Shown here: in pieces, positions 49,568 to 59,710 of the stretch | Layout of the letters: every line of letters starts with the position of its first letter | Position numbering within the stretch: the stretch's first letter is position 1 | From: Podospora comata | Taxonomy: Eukaryota; Ascomycota; Sordariomycetes; Sordariales; Podosporaceae | Assembly (NCBI GenBank): GCA_017354895.1 | Contig: CP071496.1 | Span: 3,782,001 to 3,846,000 of the forward strand | Reading direction: 5' to 3' | Length of the DNA stretch: 64,000 nucleotides | The notes under the pieces: generated by a model | Seen by the model: only the letters and a program-made list of their open reading frames with translations | Databases searched by the model: none | What the model was told of the DNA's origin: nothing | Position numbers and translations under genes: made by a program

Positions 49568-50085
49568 GGTAACTGGAAGACCTGTACAGTCAGTACATAC
49601 AACACAGGTGGTGGTAGGTAGCAGAATTGAACACCCCCTCATCTCCCCCCACCCCCAACATCAGGCCGGGGACATGTTGGTCAGTTCCGCGGGGTGCTGT
49701 AGTGAGGTGTCACTGCGTTATCATTTATCACACTGGCAGCTCTCACCTGTTTGTGCCACTGGCCGTAAGCAGGGTCTGATTGGTCCAGGACTGGCATCGG
49801 CGCAGACTTCCCCACCCCCCTCAACCGCAAGTACCGCCCGGGTTGGGGCGTAACCCACGCATCCCGCACGTCCTGATGGTCCCCAAGCCAAGAAGAGTGT
49901 CGTCTCCGCAGCCCGCCTGGGAAAAGCTCCACCCTGGGCGCCCAAGCCCCCAGGAAACACTCAAGTCCACCTCTCCTCCTCCACACTGCGGGTACGTTAA
50001 CCTGGAAACTCTCTCTCCTCCATCGCAGCTCCCATCTCATCCATCGGTGATCCAGTCAGTGATCCATGGTCATTTTATAACTACC
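49568..50085. other. Intergenic, promoter of Zn2Cys6 regulator
   Basis: About 520 bases between tandem genes. CT-rich, with no separate gene. It is read through by an open frame that runs into exon 1 of the regulator. Confidence 0.45.
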
Positions 50086-53022
50086 ATGCCGCGGCAATCG
50101 AAACCGGCTTCCACTTCGACTGGAAAGAAGAAGCCCGAGCTGGTCGACGGCCGCCTGCCCGTCAATCCCCGCAGAAAAAAGGTTTTGCCTGAGGAGAGGA
50201 AGCGGGTCTCCTCGGCGTGAGTTTGTTCACTTCTTTCTCTCTCCTCTCCTCTTCTCTTCTCTCCTCGCGCATTTGTCTAACATTGGCCCCGTGCCACCGC
50301 TCCAAAGTTGTAACAACTGCAATGTGCGACGGGTTAAGTGCACTGGGGAGACACCGTGCCATCAGTGCCGGAACACAAACCGCCCGTGCAAATATCCCGA
50401 GGTCGTCCCCAAGGTTACCGTTCCAAAGCTGCAATGGACAGCCTTGACAGCCCTCCAAGCATGGGCCCCGCATGCGATCGAGCTGAAGCGTCAGCTCGAG
50501 GCCGGCGAGCTTGTCCGGAAGATCACTCATGAGGATGGTCGGGTAGAGTACCAGCCCGCGAGTGAGCTGCCGCCGCTGCCCGAGCTTTCACATTTCCAAG
50601 ACGAGGTGCCGCCTGAAGACGTTGTCAACGCTGAGTCGTCACGGCCGGCGTTACCACCAGCCCCGGCACCGCAAACAGCGGCACCACTGCCGCAACCACC
50701 AACACCCCGTCAGCAGCAGCAGCAGCAGGAGCAGCACCAGCACCAGCACCAGCAGGAGCACCAGCAACATCATATAGCGGAGCACCAACACCGTGAGAGG
50801 CCGCCGCTGGATGAATCACCGCAAACTGGGGACAAGCTGGACAAGATTCGCTCGGCATCACCCTCAACTTCATCCATCTTGAGTAAACGGTCGGATTTTT
50901 ATCTCAGCACCAGCACTGGCTTTGATCCTCGAAGTGATGAAGGACGCATGCTGGCCGACTCAACTGGCACAAGTCGATATTTGGGGGCGTCATCCGGAGC
51001 AACATTCCTTGACAACATCAAGAACATGATCACCCTGACCACCCCCTTAGCAGCCCTGATCTCCAAGGGACCCGAGCACATGTTTTCACAAACTACTGGA
51101 AGGTACCAAACCGACGATTCCCGTGCCTTGCTTGGGCCCCCGTTGACGGACCCAGTCCGACACCTACCTCCAGCCCCCGACATGGCCAAGCTGCTGGACG
51201 AGGTCCGCTACTTCATCCAAGACGGGACCACTGACGACTTGTTCCCAAGTGGCGGCATCATGTTCTGGTCGTTCCCGACCTTCACTGATCTCTCGGCCCT
51301 GGGCACCGCTCGTCGAGACCGAATCGTGACCGCTCATGGAGAGCAATATCTCCAAGTGCCCCGGGATGACGAACAGCGAACCCCGCTCGCACTGACCTTT
51401 GCCGCGTTTGCTTTCAACAGCCTTCTCGGCCTTGCAGGCAAAGACTCTCGCGTCAATGGCCGTCTGGGTGAAGACTTCTATGCCACCTCGCGCCATCTGC
51501 TGGGAGACCCCTGGGACTTTGGCACCTCCACCATCAAGGAAGCCGCCGTCATGGGCCTATTGGCGCTCTACCTTGTTGAGATCAACAGACGTGACAATGC
51601 GCATCTCTGGGTGAAACACGCCATGCATGTTTGCGAAGTTCGTGGAATCCATCGCGGCTACACCGACGATGAGGCCGAAGTCAGAACGTTTTGGACACTC
51701 TACATTATTGACTCGTATGCTCCACGGCTCCTTTTTCTCGCATGACGCTGGAGCACTTCCACTGATACTCTTCCAGGTGGCTGAGCTGCTTACTGGGACG
51801 CACGCCATCGATCCCGGATGATGGCATCTCACTTCGGCCCCCCCGAGAATGCCCGTAAGCGCTCCCATGTTCTCTTGCATTGTGTATGTCCTCTCACATC
51901 TGTCTTGTAGCCAATTTCCATCTCCCGTCGGCCTGAAGGCCCATCTGGAACTGTCCCGCATCACTCACAAGATCATTTATAATGGCTTGCGCAGACAGTC
52001 AGATGGCAAGAAGCCCGAAGATCGAAGGGCCAGGGCGGAATCCCACGTCAAACGATCCCTCGAAAGTCTGAAAAAATGGCTGAAGGCCCTCCCTCCTGCT
52101 CTTCAACTCCCCCCGGATGCCCACACAAAACTGCATCTTCCCAATAGCTTGACGACTGAGGAAGTTCCCTCCGGGTTCGGTCGCGATCGTGCATGTTGGT
52201 CACTGCACATGTCATACAATCAGGTAAGTTCTCATTGACAACAAGTCTTCGCAGTTGCTGACACTCTGCCATCAGCTCATCATCCTCACCGTTCGTCCTG
52301 TGATTCTAACAGCAGTGCGGAAAGCCATTGCTAGCCTCGTCAGTACAGGACAGATGTTTAATATCTACGACAACGCCCTGGTGGAAGAGATTCGCTGGTG
52401 TACCGATGCGGCGCAATCCAATCTGCGCCTCGGATGGCTGATGCGCCAAAACAGCCCGCATGGCAGGTTGCTAGTGCAGGATCTGCACCACATTTTCAAT
52501 GCTGCCGTCTTCCTCACCATGTACCAGCTGGTCTTTGTTAATGTTCGGACGCAGCTGGTGGCTGATGTGGACTGGGCCATTGATGTCTTCAAACAGGAGC
52601 AGGAGACAGGCTGTGCATATGCCAAGGATTGCTTCGAGGTCCTGCGCGACCTCAGGTTCCTTGTCAGCGAGCTACGGGACTGGATTCATAACCAGACCGA
52701 GAAGGAGAAGCTCTGGGACGACGACGGGGCGTTGAAGAATTATCTGGGCGCCATGACGGCGCCTCGCAACAACAACACTTCCAAGACAGACCTTGGTGCA
52801 GATGTGCCGATGCATGACGTCCAATTCGAGGGCCGCCCCATCAAGCAAGCCCACGGCTTCAAGAAGGGGTACGCAAGGAGGATCTGGGACACGCTAACGT
52901 CCTGGCTCCTGTTGGAAGACAACTCCAACGAGGGTGACGGTGGTGGAGAATGTTTTGTGTTTCTTTCCAGTTCCAGTTCAGATACCAACTCAAACTGTTC
53001 GTTCCCCCCCGGAGGATACTAG
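50086..53022 (+). CDS. Zn2Cys6 fungal transcription factor
   Basis: Five-exon model join(50086..50216, 50308..51714, 51777..51854, 51911..52223, 52276..53022), 891 aa. The binuclear zinc cluster lies at residues 45-71 with spacing C-x2-C-x6-C-x5-C-x2-C-x6-C, preceded by a basic Lys/Arg-rich stretch. The first intron splits the codon just ahead of the first Cys. A Gln/His-rich tract follows, encoded by a CAG-type repeat near 50711-50770. The middle has the fungal-specific transcription-factor domain with ALTFAAFAFNSLLGL, AVMGLLALYLVEINRRDNAHLWVKHAMHVCEVRGIHR and, after splicing, WLSCLLGRTPSIPDD. The C-terminal region keeps HMSYNQLIILTVRP. A 52-nt intron acceptor at 52275 was preferred over one giving a 31-nt intron. 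Nuclear regulator; target unknown. Confidence 0.92.
50711..50770 (+). repeat. CAG/CAC-type trinucleotide tract
   Basis: Imperfect in-frame run of CAG, CAC and GAG triplets inside the Zn2Cys6 gene, coding Gln, His and Glu. Likely length-variable between strains. Confidence 0.7.
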
Positions 53023-53390
53023 TACAGAGGTCAAGCGATGCAAGCCTTCTTTTTCTGTCTTTTCAGCGTTTCTTTTTGGACTTTTTATATACACCTCTAT
53101 ATATACGGTGGTTTGAGTCACCGTGGTTCGCTCCTCTACCGGACGCCATGCAGAGAAAAAGGGGGCCGTGACGGGCACATTGTTTTGTTTCTTTACCTTA
53201 CGAGTAATGAACGATTGACGAATATTTCCGCAGCCTTTTAGGGCGAGCCATGAATATGTACCCGAGTATGTCGCACAGATATCATTCTTTAGCGTAACAG
53301 GCCGAGAGTGTGTCAGCAACTGAGTCGCAACTTGGGTAGATAGCAGAGTTCTGTTTTTAATTCTACCGCATCAAGGTTATGTCAACTATG
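53023..53390. other. Intergenic 3' flank
   Basis: About 370 bases with T-rich 3' UTR-like sequence after the regulator gene. No feature recognised. Confidence 0.4.
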
Positions 53391-54850
53391 TTACAAGTCC
53401 CCAAAAATGTTGCTCTCTTCCCTCACCAGATCTTGCACCTGCTTTGCAATGTTTGTCACGGTCCACTCGCCTTTTTCGGCAATGTATGCGTCGACCAAGT
53501 CACCAGAAACCCATTTGAAAAGAATGTTCTTGGTGGTCACCACAACCTGTCCTTTGTTGAAACTGTTACCCCCCGGAGTGGCTTGAAGCAAGTCTTCTGC
53601 CCCGTTCCTCACTCTCTCGGTGTTGAAGGCGGCCCGCCAAGATCGTGTAACCTGGAACGGGTCGCTATCTTCCTCGTATGAGTCTTGCGATTGACGCTAT
53701 CCTCCAACAGTAGTTTTCGAAGCAACTTATTGTGGGAGATCTTGGCCGTGTCCGTTAACACCACAATCTTGGTGGTTGATGACAGGCACTTTGCCGTTAG
53801 AACAGCGGATAAGGGCCTGGTCTTGTTTACCACGGCGCCAGAGGGCGAGAGACGATCTGAGCCGATAAGGACCATATCTACCGCTGTCTTTGGCCCAGAC
53901 CTGGACAGAGAGGCAATTGAGGCCGAGGTATCGGGTACAGTTTAGTTTTGCGGGGTCTTCCAGAGGATTGAAAAGGCGCTAAGGGAGAAGAGGAGAGGGA
54001 GACGCCTTCGAAGAGCGGTCGGGTTTCCAAGACGTTGAGGTCAATGGTGTACTGGGTAGAGATGGAGGATGAAACGGCCAGGATGGTGGAAGAAGACGAG
54101 AGGGTGAGGATCGAGAGGCCGTCTCTGCCGAAAAAGGACGAGCGAATGTATGACACAAACGAGGTTGTGATATCACCCAAGAGCTGAGTCGTAGAAAGAG
54201 AAGCGTGTTGTATGGTAAACAAGACCGCCATTCTCAGATCATGCGCAGAAGTGTTGGAGTCCGCATCAAATTAGGCTTTGATCTCTGATAATCTGGCCAG
54301 GAGAACGCTTGTTATGGCTGCTCCCATGCTTGGCCGCCCATTTTTGGAGAGATGCCAGCCTGCGGTGCGGATGAGGTTCCAGTCATAAATCTCGAGCGAG
54401 GCTGCAACATCATGCAGGGTTTTGACTGCCATGGTGGCAAGCTCTCTAGCTCCGCTCTCGTGATCAGTGGCCAACTTGGTCAACCCACCGGCCAAAACTC
54501 CAGCTGCCTGCGGCCCAAACTCGGATTCAAAGTACACCCGTCGGAGACTTTCTGCAAGCTTTGGAACGCCGTTGAGAGACGGATTGGTAATGACTTCGTC
54601 AGCATCATACCAACCCCACCCCTCGTGTTCCAGGTCAGTCTTAATGGATTGTTCGTCACCAGAATTGCGTAGGCACAACATGAACGGAAAGATAGTCCAC
54701 TCCCGCTTGACTGTGGAGTCACGGAAGGTGTAGCTCTTACCACGACGAAGGAGTATCAGGTTGGAGGGTGTAAAGATCGTCCCTTCCGAGATCTAGCGCC
54801 ATGCTGCATGAGCGGCGATGGGTCATTGGTCTCGATAGTATGACAAGGGC
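53391..54850 (-). pseudogene. Decayed NUDIX / eIF2B-alpha-like fusion gene
   Basis: Remnant of a host gene of the fungal NUDIX plus eIF2B-like type, read on the minus strand. Readable parts in order: IETNDPSPL then GKSYTFRDSTVKREWTIFPF and HEGWGWYDADEV (NUDIX C-terminal part); ELATMAVKTLHDVA to LSEIKA (eIF2B helices); DMVLIGSDRLSPSGAVVNK (eIF2B core); FNKGQVVVTTKNILFKWV to the natural-looking end. They lie in more than one frame. A TAG at 54793-54795 and a TAA at 54271-54273 interrupt coding. Shifts occur near 54800, between about 53920 and 54030, and near 53610-53650, with none looking like an intron. The N-terminal part is missing where the AT-rich island begins. Eukaryotic eIF2B-like proteins of this class may act in ribose-phosphate or methionine-salvage metabolism. 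It is no longer functional as read here. Confidence 0.75.
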
Positions 54851-54879
54851 TGGATATCAGGGCTTAGAACAGTAGTTAA

Positions 54880-55114
54880 ATTTGGTTAATAATCTTCAAT
54901 GGCCTCGAAGTCCTCAACGAAAAAAAAAGTTCTAAGAATATAAATATATGTAGAAGATATATATTAATTTATTGTCGAATAGTTTTTACTTTATAACTCT
55001 AGGTTATTATCAAGGCTTTTAATATATTTACTTAATAAATGTTACTTTTTTAACTGTAAAATCTTTAATTATATTTTTAATTGTTGATTTCGATTATATT
55101 TTGTGTCTTGCGCT
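54880..55114. other. AT-rich island, left part
   Basis: Abrupt drop in GC, with long A/T runs and TATA-rich words over about 230 bases. No coding frame. Such islands in ascomycetes usually mark repeats mutated by RIP; that origin is inferred from composition. Confidence 0.6.
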
Positions 55115-55172
55115 GAAATGGTGAGAAAACACTCAAAACAAAACAATTACAACACCGCAAATATACCCTCAA
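55115..55172 (+). repeat. Inverted repeat arm, left
   Basis: Begins GAAATGGTGAGAAAACAC and matches the reverse complement of 55608-55660 along most of its length, including AAATATACC. Differences are largely C/T or G/A. The two arms flank the solo LTR. Confidence 0.6.
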
Positions 55173-55206
55173 CAAGTCCCTGAATAAACACACCTACATG
55201 ACAGTG

Positions 55207-55553
55207 TGTGACGAACCCCTATCCAGAACCTCTGAAAGGGACACTGGTTGAAGGCACTTCTGAACAATCCTGGTTCGGTACAGCTAAACAGTGTACAACA
55301 ATGGCTTGTCTCGATCACAACAGTCTAGATACCAACGATTGTGACTTGTATTGCATACTGCGGAACTGTCTATCTACACCGGCCAGTTCCTCCGTATATA
55401 TAGACCTTAGGACCGTGGACCGTTGACTTACAGACGGTCCTCGGTCCACCTCTGATTGGCCGATACTGGACCGTGGACCGTGAGCCCCGCTCGATCGCCC
55501 GGTCCAGCCCTGATTGGTTCCTCGTGGCCCCACTGTCTCCCACAACCGTGACA
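55207..55553 (+). mobile_element. Solo LTR fossil, LTR-retrotransposon family
   Basis: A 347-base unit starting TGTGACGAAC and ending CCGTGACA (TG..CA ends), flanked on both sides by the 5-base direct repeat CAGTG at 55202-55206 and 55554-55558. That is the pattern of a solo LTR left by recombination of a retroelement. It contains a TATATATAG promoter-like box. No internal coding part is present. It is about 95 percent identical by eye to the inverted copy at 56132-56507 over its first 200 bases, so the family was active fairly recently. Superfamily (Gypsy or Copia) cannot be told from an LTR alone. Confidence 0.75.
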
Positions 55554-55607
55554 CAGTGGCTCGCTCGCAGGCCGCACTTTACCTAGGTGAGGTTATTTAA
55601 AGATCAG

Positions 55608-55660
55608 TTGATGGTATATTTGTAGTGTTATAGTTGTTTTTTGTGTTTTCTCACTATTTC
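55608..55660 (-). repeat. Inverted repeat arm, right
   Basis: Reverse complement of the arm at 55115-55172 with scattered transitions. Together the arms look like the inverted ends or a hairpin of an older, unclassified element into which the LTR unit was inserted. Confidence 0.6.
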
Positions 55661-56131
55661 AAAATACCTTTACTATTATAGAATAAGTCGAAAATATATT
55701 ATTAATAGGGTAATGAATAATATTAAGACTTAACAAAACCTGTTAGGCTTTATTAAACCTTAAACATTCTCGACGGGAATAGAACCTGTACTTTTAATAT
55801 AATAATTAACGTATTACGCACTATATTATAAAGTTATAAAGTATATAGAAACCTAGGTGTAGCTAATATTATACGTTTTAATTGCTTTAGAAAATAAAAG
55901 GCGTGCTATTAGCGATATTTGATACGGTAATGAAAGAAGGACCAGCTGTGCTTGAGTCTAAAGAAAGATTAAGCGGCTAGTTAAGGCCGGTAGGAAGCTT
56001 AAGAAAAATATTAATAACTTTCTAGTTAATAATCTTAAAGATATTTATTAATTAAGCCCGACTAATTAAATATTATTTATTTAAAAGGTATATAAAGAAT
56101 GTTAAACTATTAACTTTGTTCAACGATTCTA
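55661..56131. other. AT-rich island, right part
   Basis: About 470 bases of very AT-rich sequence (TAATAATTAA-type words) without coding capacity, consistent with a RIP-mutated repeat relic. A GAATAGAACC stretch near 55770 loosely recalls a tRNA T-arm, but no tRNA can be folded around it. Confidence 0.6.
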
Positions 56132-56507
56132 TGTCACGGTTTGGGAGACAGCAGGGCTATAAGGAAACAATCAGGACTGGACCGAGCGATAGAGCGGGGC
56201 TCTCGGTCCAGGTGGACGGAACGGACCAATAGGAGGTGGATCATTCGAGAGCTAAGGGAATCATTTGTGATCCTCGAAGAGAGAGAATGATCCATGTCTT
56301 GGCATAGGTCTATATATACGGAGGAACCGGCTGGTGTAGATAGACAGTTCCGCAGTATGCAATATAAGTCACAATCGTTGGTATCTAGACTGTTGTGATT
56401 GAGACAAGCCATTTGTTGCACACTGTTTAGCTGTACTGAACCAGGATTGTTCAGAAGTGCCTTCGACCAGTATCCCTTTCAGAGGTTCTGGATAGGGGTT
56501 CGTCACA
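56132..56507 (-). mobile_element. Second LTR fossil copy, opposite orientation
   Basis: A 376-base unit with the same TGTGACGAAC start (on the minus strand) and TGTCAC-type other end as the copy at 55207-55553, in inverted orientation. No 5-base target duplication is visible around it (TTCTA left, GTGAT right), so it may have lost a flank or been rearranged. No internal retroelement genes lie between the two copies. Confidence 0.7.
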
Positions 56508-57375
56508 GTGATGCCCCAAACTTGGCTAACCTGCACTGACTTATCGCCCACCCTGGAACTTTCAATTTGAGATACGCTAGTTCGCTAGGTAGCTAGCTAG
56601 CCGAATCCATCCGACGAAAAACACCAACCCAGGATATCTTGAAGCTTTGGTTAGCGACCACAGCACCACAACGAAATCTTAGAGTAAGCAAGGTACCGAA
56701 GGCTATTTGGAGAAATCAGGGTAGAAGTACACACGCATTGTAGTTTGTATCAGGAAGACCTTGTACATTCGTGGTAGTTCCGGACACTGCCCAGACCATT
56801 CCATATTTGTCAAAAGCCAATGCCGCTGACTGGACCTGGTAGACATCCGGCAAGGCGTTGAGCCGCACCAGTCAGCCCCTGACAGTGGACCACCAACAAG
56901 GTTGCATGTGACCCGCAGATGCGCCATCGACAAGGCGATCAGTCCCTGTCCCCACCGGGAGACTCGCAACAGAGTTTGATAACGGACAGTTGACCAATAG
57001 ATCTAGTATCCTCGCCATCCCCTTGCCGGCTGAGATTTTGGATTTCGTTGGGTTCCATTCGATCCGCCAAACGCGCTGGGCTGGGCCTGCCCTGCATGAA
57101 TCGTTAGCTAGGTGTGGGTCATGACTTGTCCGATGGGGTTTTGATCTTCTATCGACAAGCATGATGGTTACGACTTTCAAAATGGCATGATATCTTGACA
57201 TTGTCGATAAGTAGGACGGCTATGGTATGAGCTACTTCATCTTTTTGATAGCAAGCTTAAGATCCAGGCGTTCGCTCTTGGAAGAAGTATAAGAGCCCTT
57301 CGTGTGCCTTGCCCTGTCTTGACACTTGCTCTTCATTGAAAACATCACACCAACACGAGAGCTGCAACGCTTATC
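56508..57375. other. Intergenic, promoter of secreted repeat protein
   Basis: Base composition returns to normal. Weak minus-strand frames between 56700 and 57200 (for instance 56872-57201) may be remnants of an old gene, but I cannot assign them to a family. A TATA-like box lies near the right end. Confidence 0.45.
57288..57293 (+). promoter_or_regulatory. TATA-like box of secreted repeat-protein gene
   Basis: TATAAG 83 bases upstream of the ATG at 57376, with a CA-rich leader after it. Plausible core promoter element. Confidence 0.4.
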
Positions 57376-59710
57376 ATGACCAAGTCCTTCACCCTCCCCC
57401 CATGGGGCGTTCTGGCAGTTGGGGCCATGATCATGGTCCCGTCTGCTCTTGCTGCTATTCGCCTCGATGTAGGCCCTCGAAACGTCCAGGTTGCCGAGAT
57501 CACACCTGGTGCCGACATCAGACGCGACAAGCAAGAAGTTCTGTTCAACGAACCAGACTCAGACTTTGATCTCCCGCTTCGCTGCAAGCCGGCTCAGGGC
57601 AAGCTTCTCACACTCACCGACGACGAAAAGTGGGCTGCCTGCTGCCCGCCCGGTACTCGACTGCTCGGCACGATTAACACAGCGTTTGACTGCTGTGGCG
57701 AGGGTCATGACTTGGCAGGAAGCAAAGATACGGGATGGACATGTTGTCTATCAGGCTACGAGTATGATGGCACCAAGTGCAAAGACCCAAAGCCCCTCTG
57801 TCCCAACGGAATGGAGCTCGTGGACGGGAAGTGTATCTGTCCACCCGGGACCACCCAGGCTGCGGATGGAACCTGTAAGCCAAACACGGCCAATGGAGGT
57901 AATGGCAATGGGGGAAATCAGGCCGGAAAGCATCCTTCAGGTCCTTGTTCATCAGAAATCTCCTCTGGTACGACCACCACATCACCGTTTCTGTATAACC
58001 ATACCTAGTTTCCCAGGCCAGCTAACTCGTTGACAGGAAAATGCTACCTCTTTAAGATGGACAACGGCGAGTATCTCGGTTTCAACAAGCAGTGGTACGC
58101 TGCTTCTAAGCCTTCCCGCGACCACCAGATGGGCAAGTTCAAGCTCTGCAAGACCAAGGCCTGCCTCGATTCCGAGTCTAGCGAGATCAACCCCGGTGAT
58201 CCCATTCGCATTCTTGACCTTCACGGTGAACCGAATAGCGGGAAGGACCCCAACCAGTAGCTCAATAACGCACAAAACGGAGGCCACATTGCCCGTACAC
58301 CCAAGTTTGAGGATGCCGGCGTGTTCACAATCAGCAAATGGACGGAGGGCAAATACTGCATCTCAGGCCTGGAGACCGGCGTCGGTCCTACCTGTCCCAG
58401 TGATAGCCCTGCCCTGACGTTCAACACCCTTGATACTGAGAGCTGCTTACCTCTTGAGCTGGTGACGGTGCCTTGCAACATCCGCGACCCCAACAACAAC
58501 TGTTTATGGTCGGGAAACCAGCAAAAGCCATGTCCCACGGGGTTTTCGTGCTTACCTAACGGACAATCCCCCGGACAGTTTCCAAGTGGTCAAAGTCCTG
58601 GTGGTCAAAATCCTGGCAGCCAAAGTCCTGGTGGCCAAAGTTCTGGTAGTCAGTTCCCAGGTGGACAGTTCCCAGGTGGACAGTTCCCAGGTGGGTACTT
58701 TCCCAATGGACAGAACCCAGGTGATCGGTTTCCTGGTGGCCAGAACCCAGGTGGTCAGTTTCCCGGTGGTGAGTTTCCAAGTGGCCAGATTCCCGGTGGT
58801 CAGTTTCCTGGTGGCCAGTTTCCTGGTAGCCAGTTTCCCGACGGACAGAACCCTGGTGGACAAAATCCTGGATGCCGCCCTACTCCGACTGGAACACTTA
58901 CGCCGGGAGGTGGCGCAACTCCGACCTGCCCGCCTGGACAGCCATGGAAGGATGGAACCTGTGTTATCCCCATCACCGATTGTGCTGACCGGGCTCATCC
59001 CGAGTTTGGCGATACGTCGTATAATCCGGCGAACTTCCCCTGTTCCATTGGTCGGGAGCGTCCGTGCCGTGGTGAGCAAGTTCAAGACTGGAAGCCAGCC
59101 AACCTTCCTTGGACTAGCACTCACCGCCAGCCTGGACCCCCTCAGCCTTATGAAACGACGATCAACTTTGACTTTGATGTCATAATGAGCATTGTCGATG
59201 TCGAAACCCAGAGCGAGCACTTTTTGGTCAACCTTGACGGCACGTTTTGGGGCGAGACAGGGGGTGAGCGAGGGTACAAGAATCAGTATATCGGCAACTA
59301 TAATGACCCAGAGTGGTGTCTTTTGAATGGATATACAAGAGGATATTTCTTGATTCCGAAGGGTATGTTGTCTTCTCTCCCCTACCTATGCGTCCCACTT
59401 TGATAAATTATCTCGACTTATCATTGTTGACACCGTCTGCATCACAGGGCAACACACTTTGACCATTGAATGGCCTCAGGGAACGGGCAAGTACCAAAAT
59501 GATGGGGGCGGTAACTGGTGGTACGGCATTGCCCGCTACCGGTTCGACAAGCTGTGCGATCCCAGCAGGTGTCTACCTGATTGCGCTGTTGAGAAGGAGA
59601 AGGAGGCTCAACAGTTGAGATTGCAGCTGCAGAGAGAAGGGAAGTGGCCATCTGTTGCAAACTCGCAGGGAAAGCAGTGGGGTTACTACGATCAGAAGGT
59701 CGTGGCCTGA
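57376..59710 (+). CDS. Secreted Cys-rich protein with Gly-Gln-Pro repeats, interrupted by one in-frame TAG
   Basis: Model join(57376..57967, 58037..59362, 59448..59710), 726 codons. The frame is coherent except for a TAG at 58258-58260, which would truncate the product to 271 aa. Residues ~1-26 are a signal peptide (...VGAMIMVPSALA). Next comes a Cys-rich region with paired Cys (WAACCPPGTRLLG, DCCGEGHDLAGS, WTCCLSGYEYDG) and short EGF-like CPNGMELVDGKC units. A domain with CYLFKMDNGEYLGF follows. Past the stop come NNAQNGGHIARTPKF and KYCISGLETGVGPTCPSD. A run of about 20 GGQFPG/GGQNPG-type repeats precedes a C-terminal domain (NFDFDVIMSIVDVETQ, HTLTIEWPQGTG). Reading on both sides stays in one frame, so a recent TGG-to-TAG change is plausible. 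Function unknown; likely extracellular or wall-associated. Confidence 0.75.
58558..58872 (+). repeat. In-frame tandem repeats coding GGQ(F/N/S)PG units
   Basis: About 20 imperfect units of 12-18 bases (GGTGGCCAGTTTCCT-like) inside the secreted protein gene, coding Gly-Gln-Phe/Asn/Ser-Pro-Gly. Such minisatellites expand and contract easily and make flexible spacers in fungal wall or secreted proteins. Confidence 0.8.

Noticed and set aside
50711-50770. CAG-rich tract considered as a CRISPR-like or satellite array
   Set aside because: It is an in-frame trinucleotide run coding Gln/His inside a transcription factor.
55760-55790. Possible tRNA T-arm-like words in the AT-rich island
   Set aside because: No matching A-box or foldable cloverleaf around it.
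56700-57201. Weak minus-strand coding remnants between the LTR copy and the secreted protein gene
   Set aside because: Some phrases look protein-like, but no family could be named and no splice model joins them, so no gene was called.
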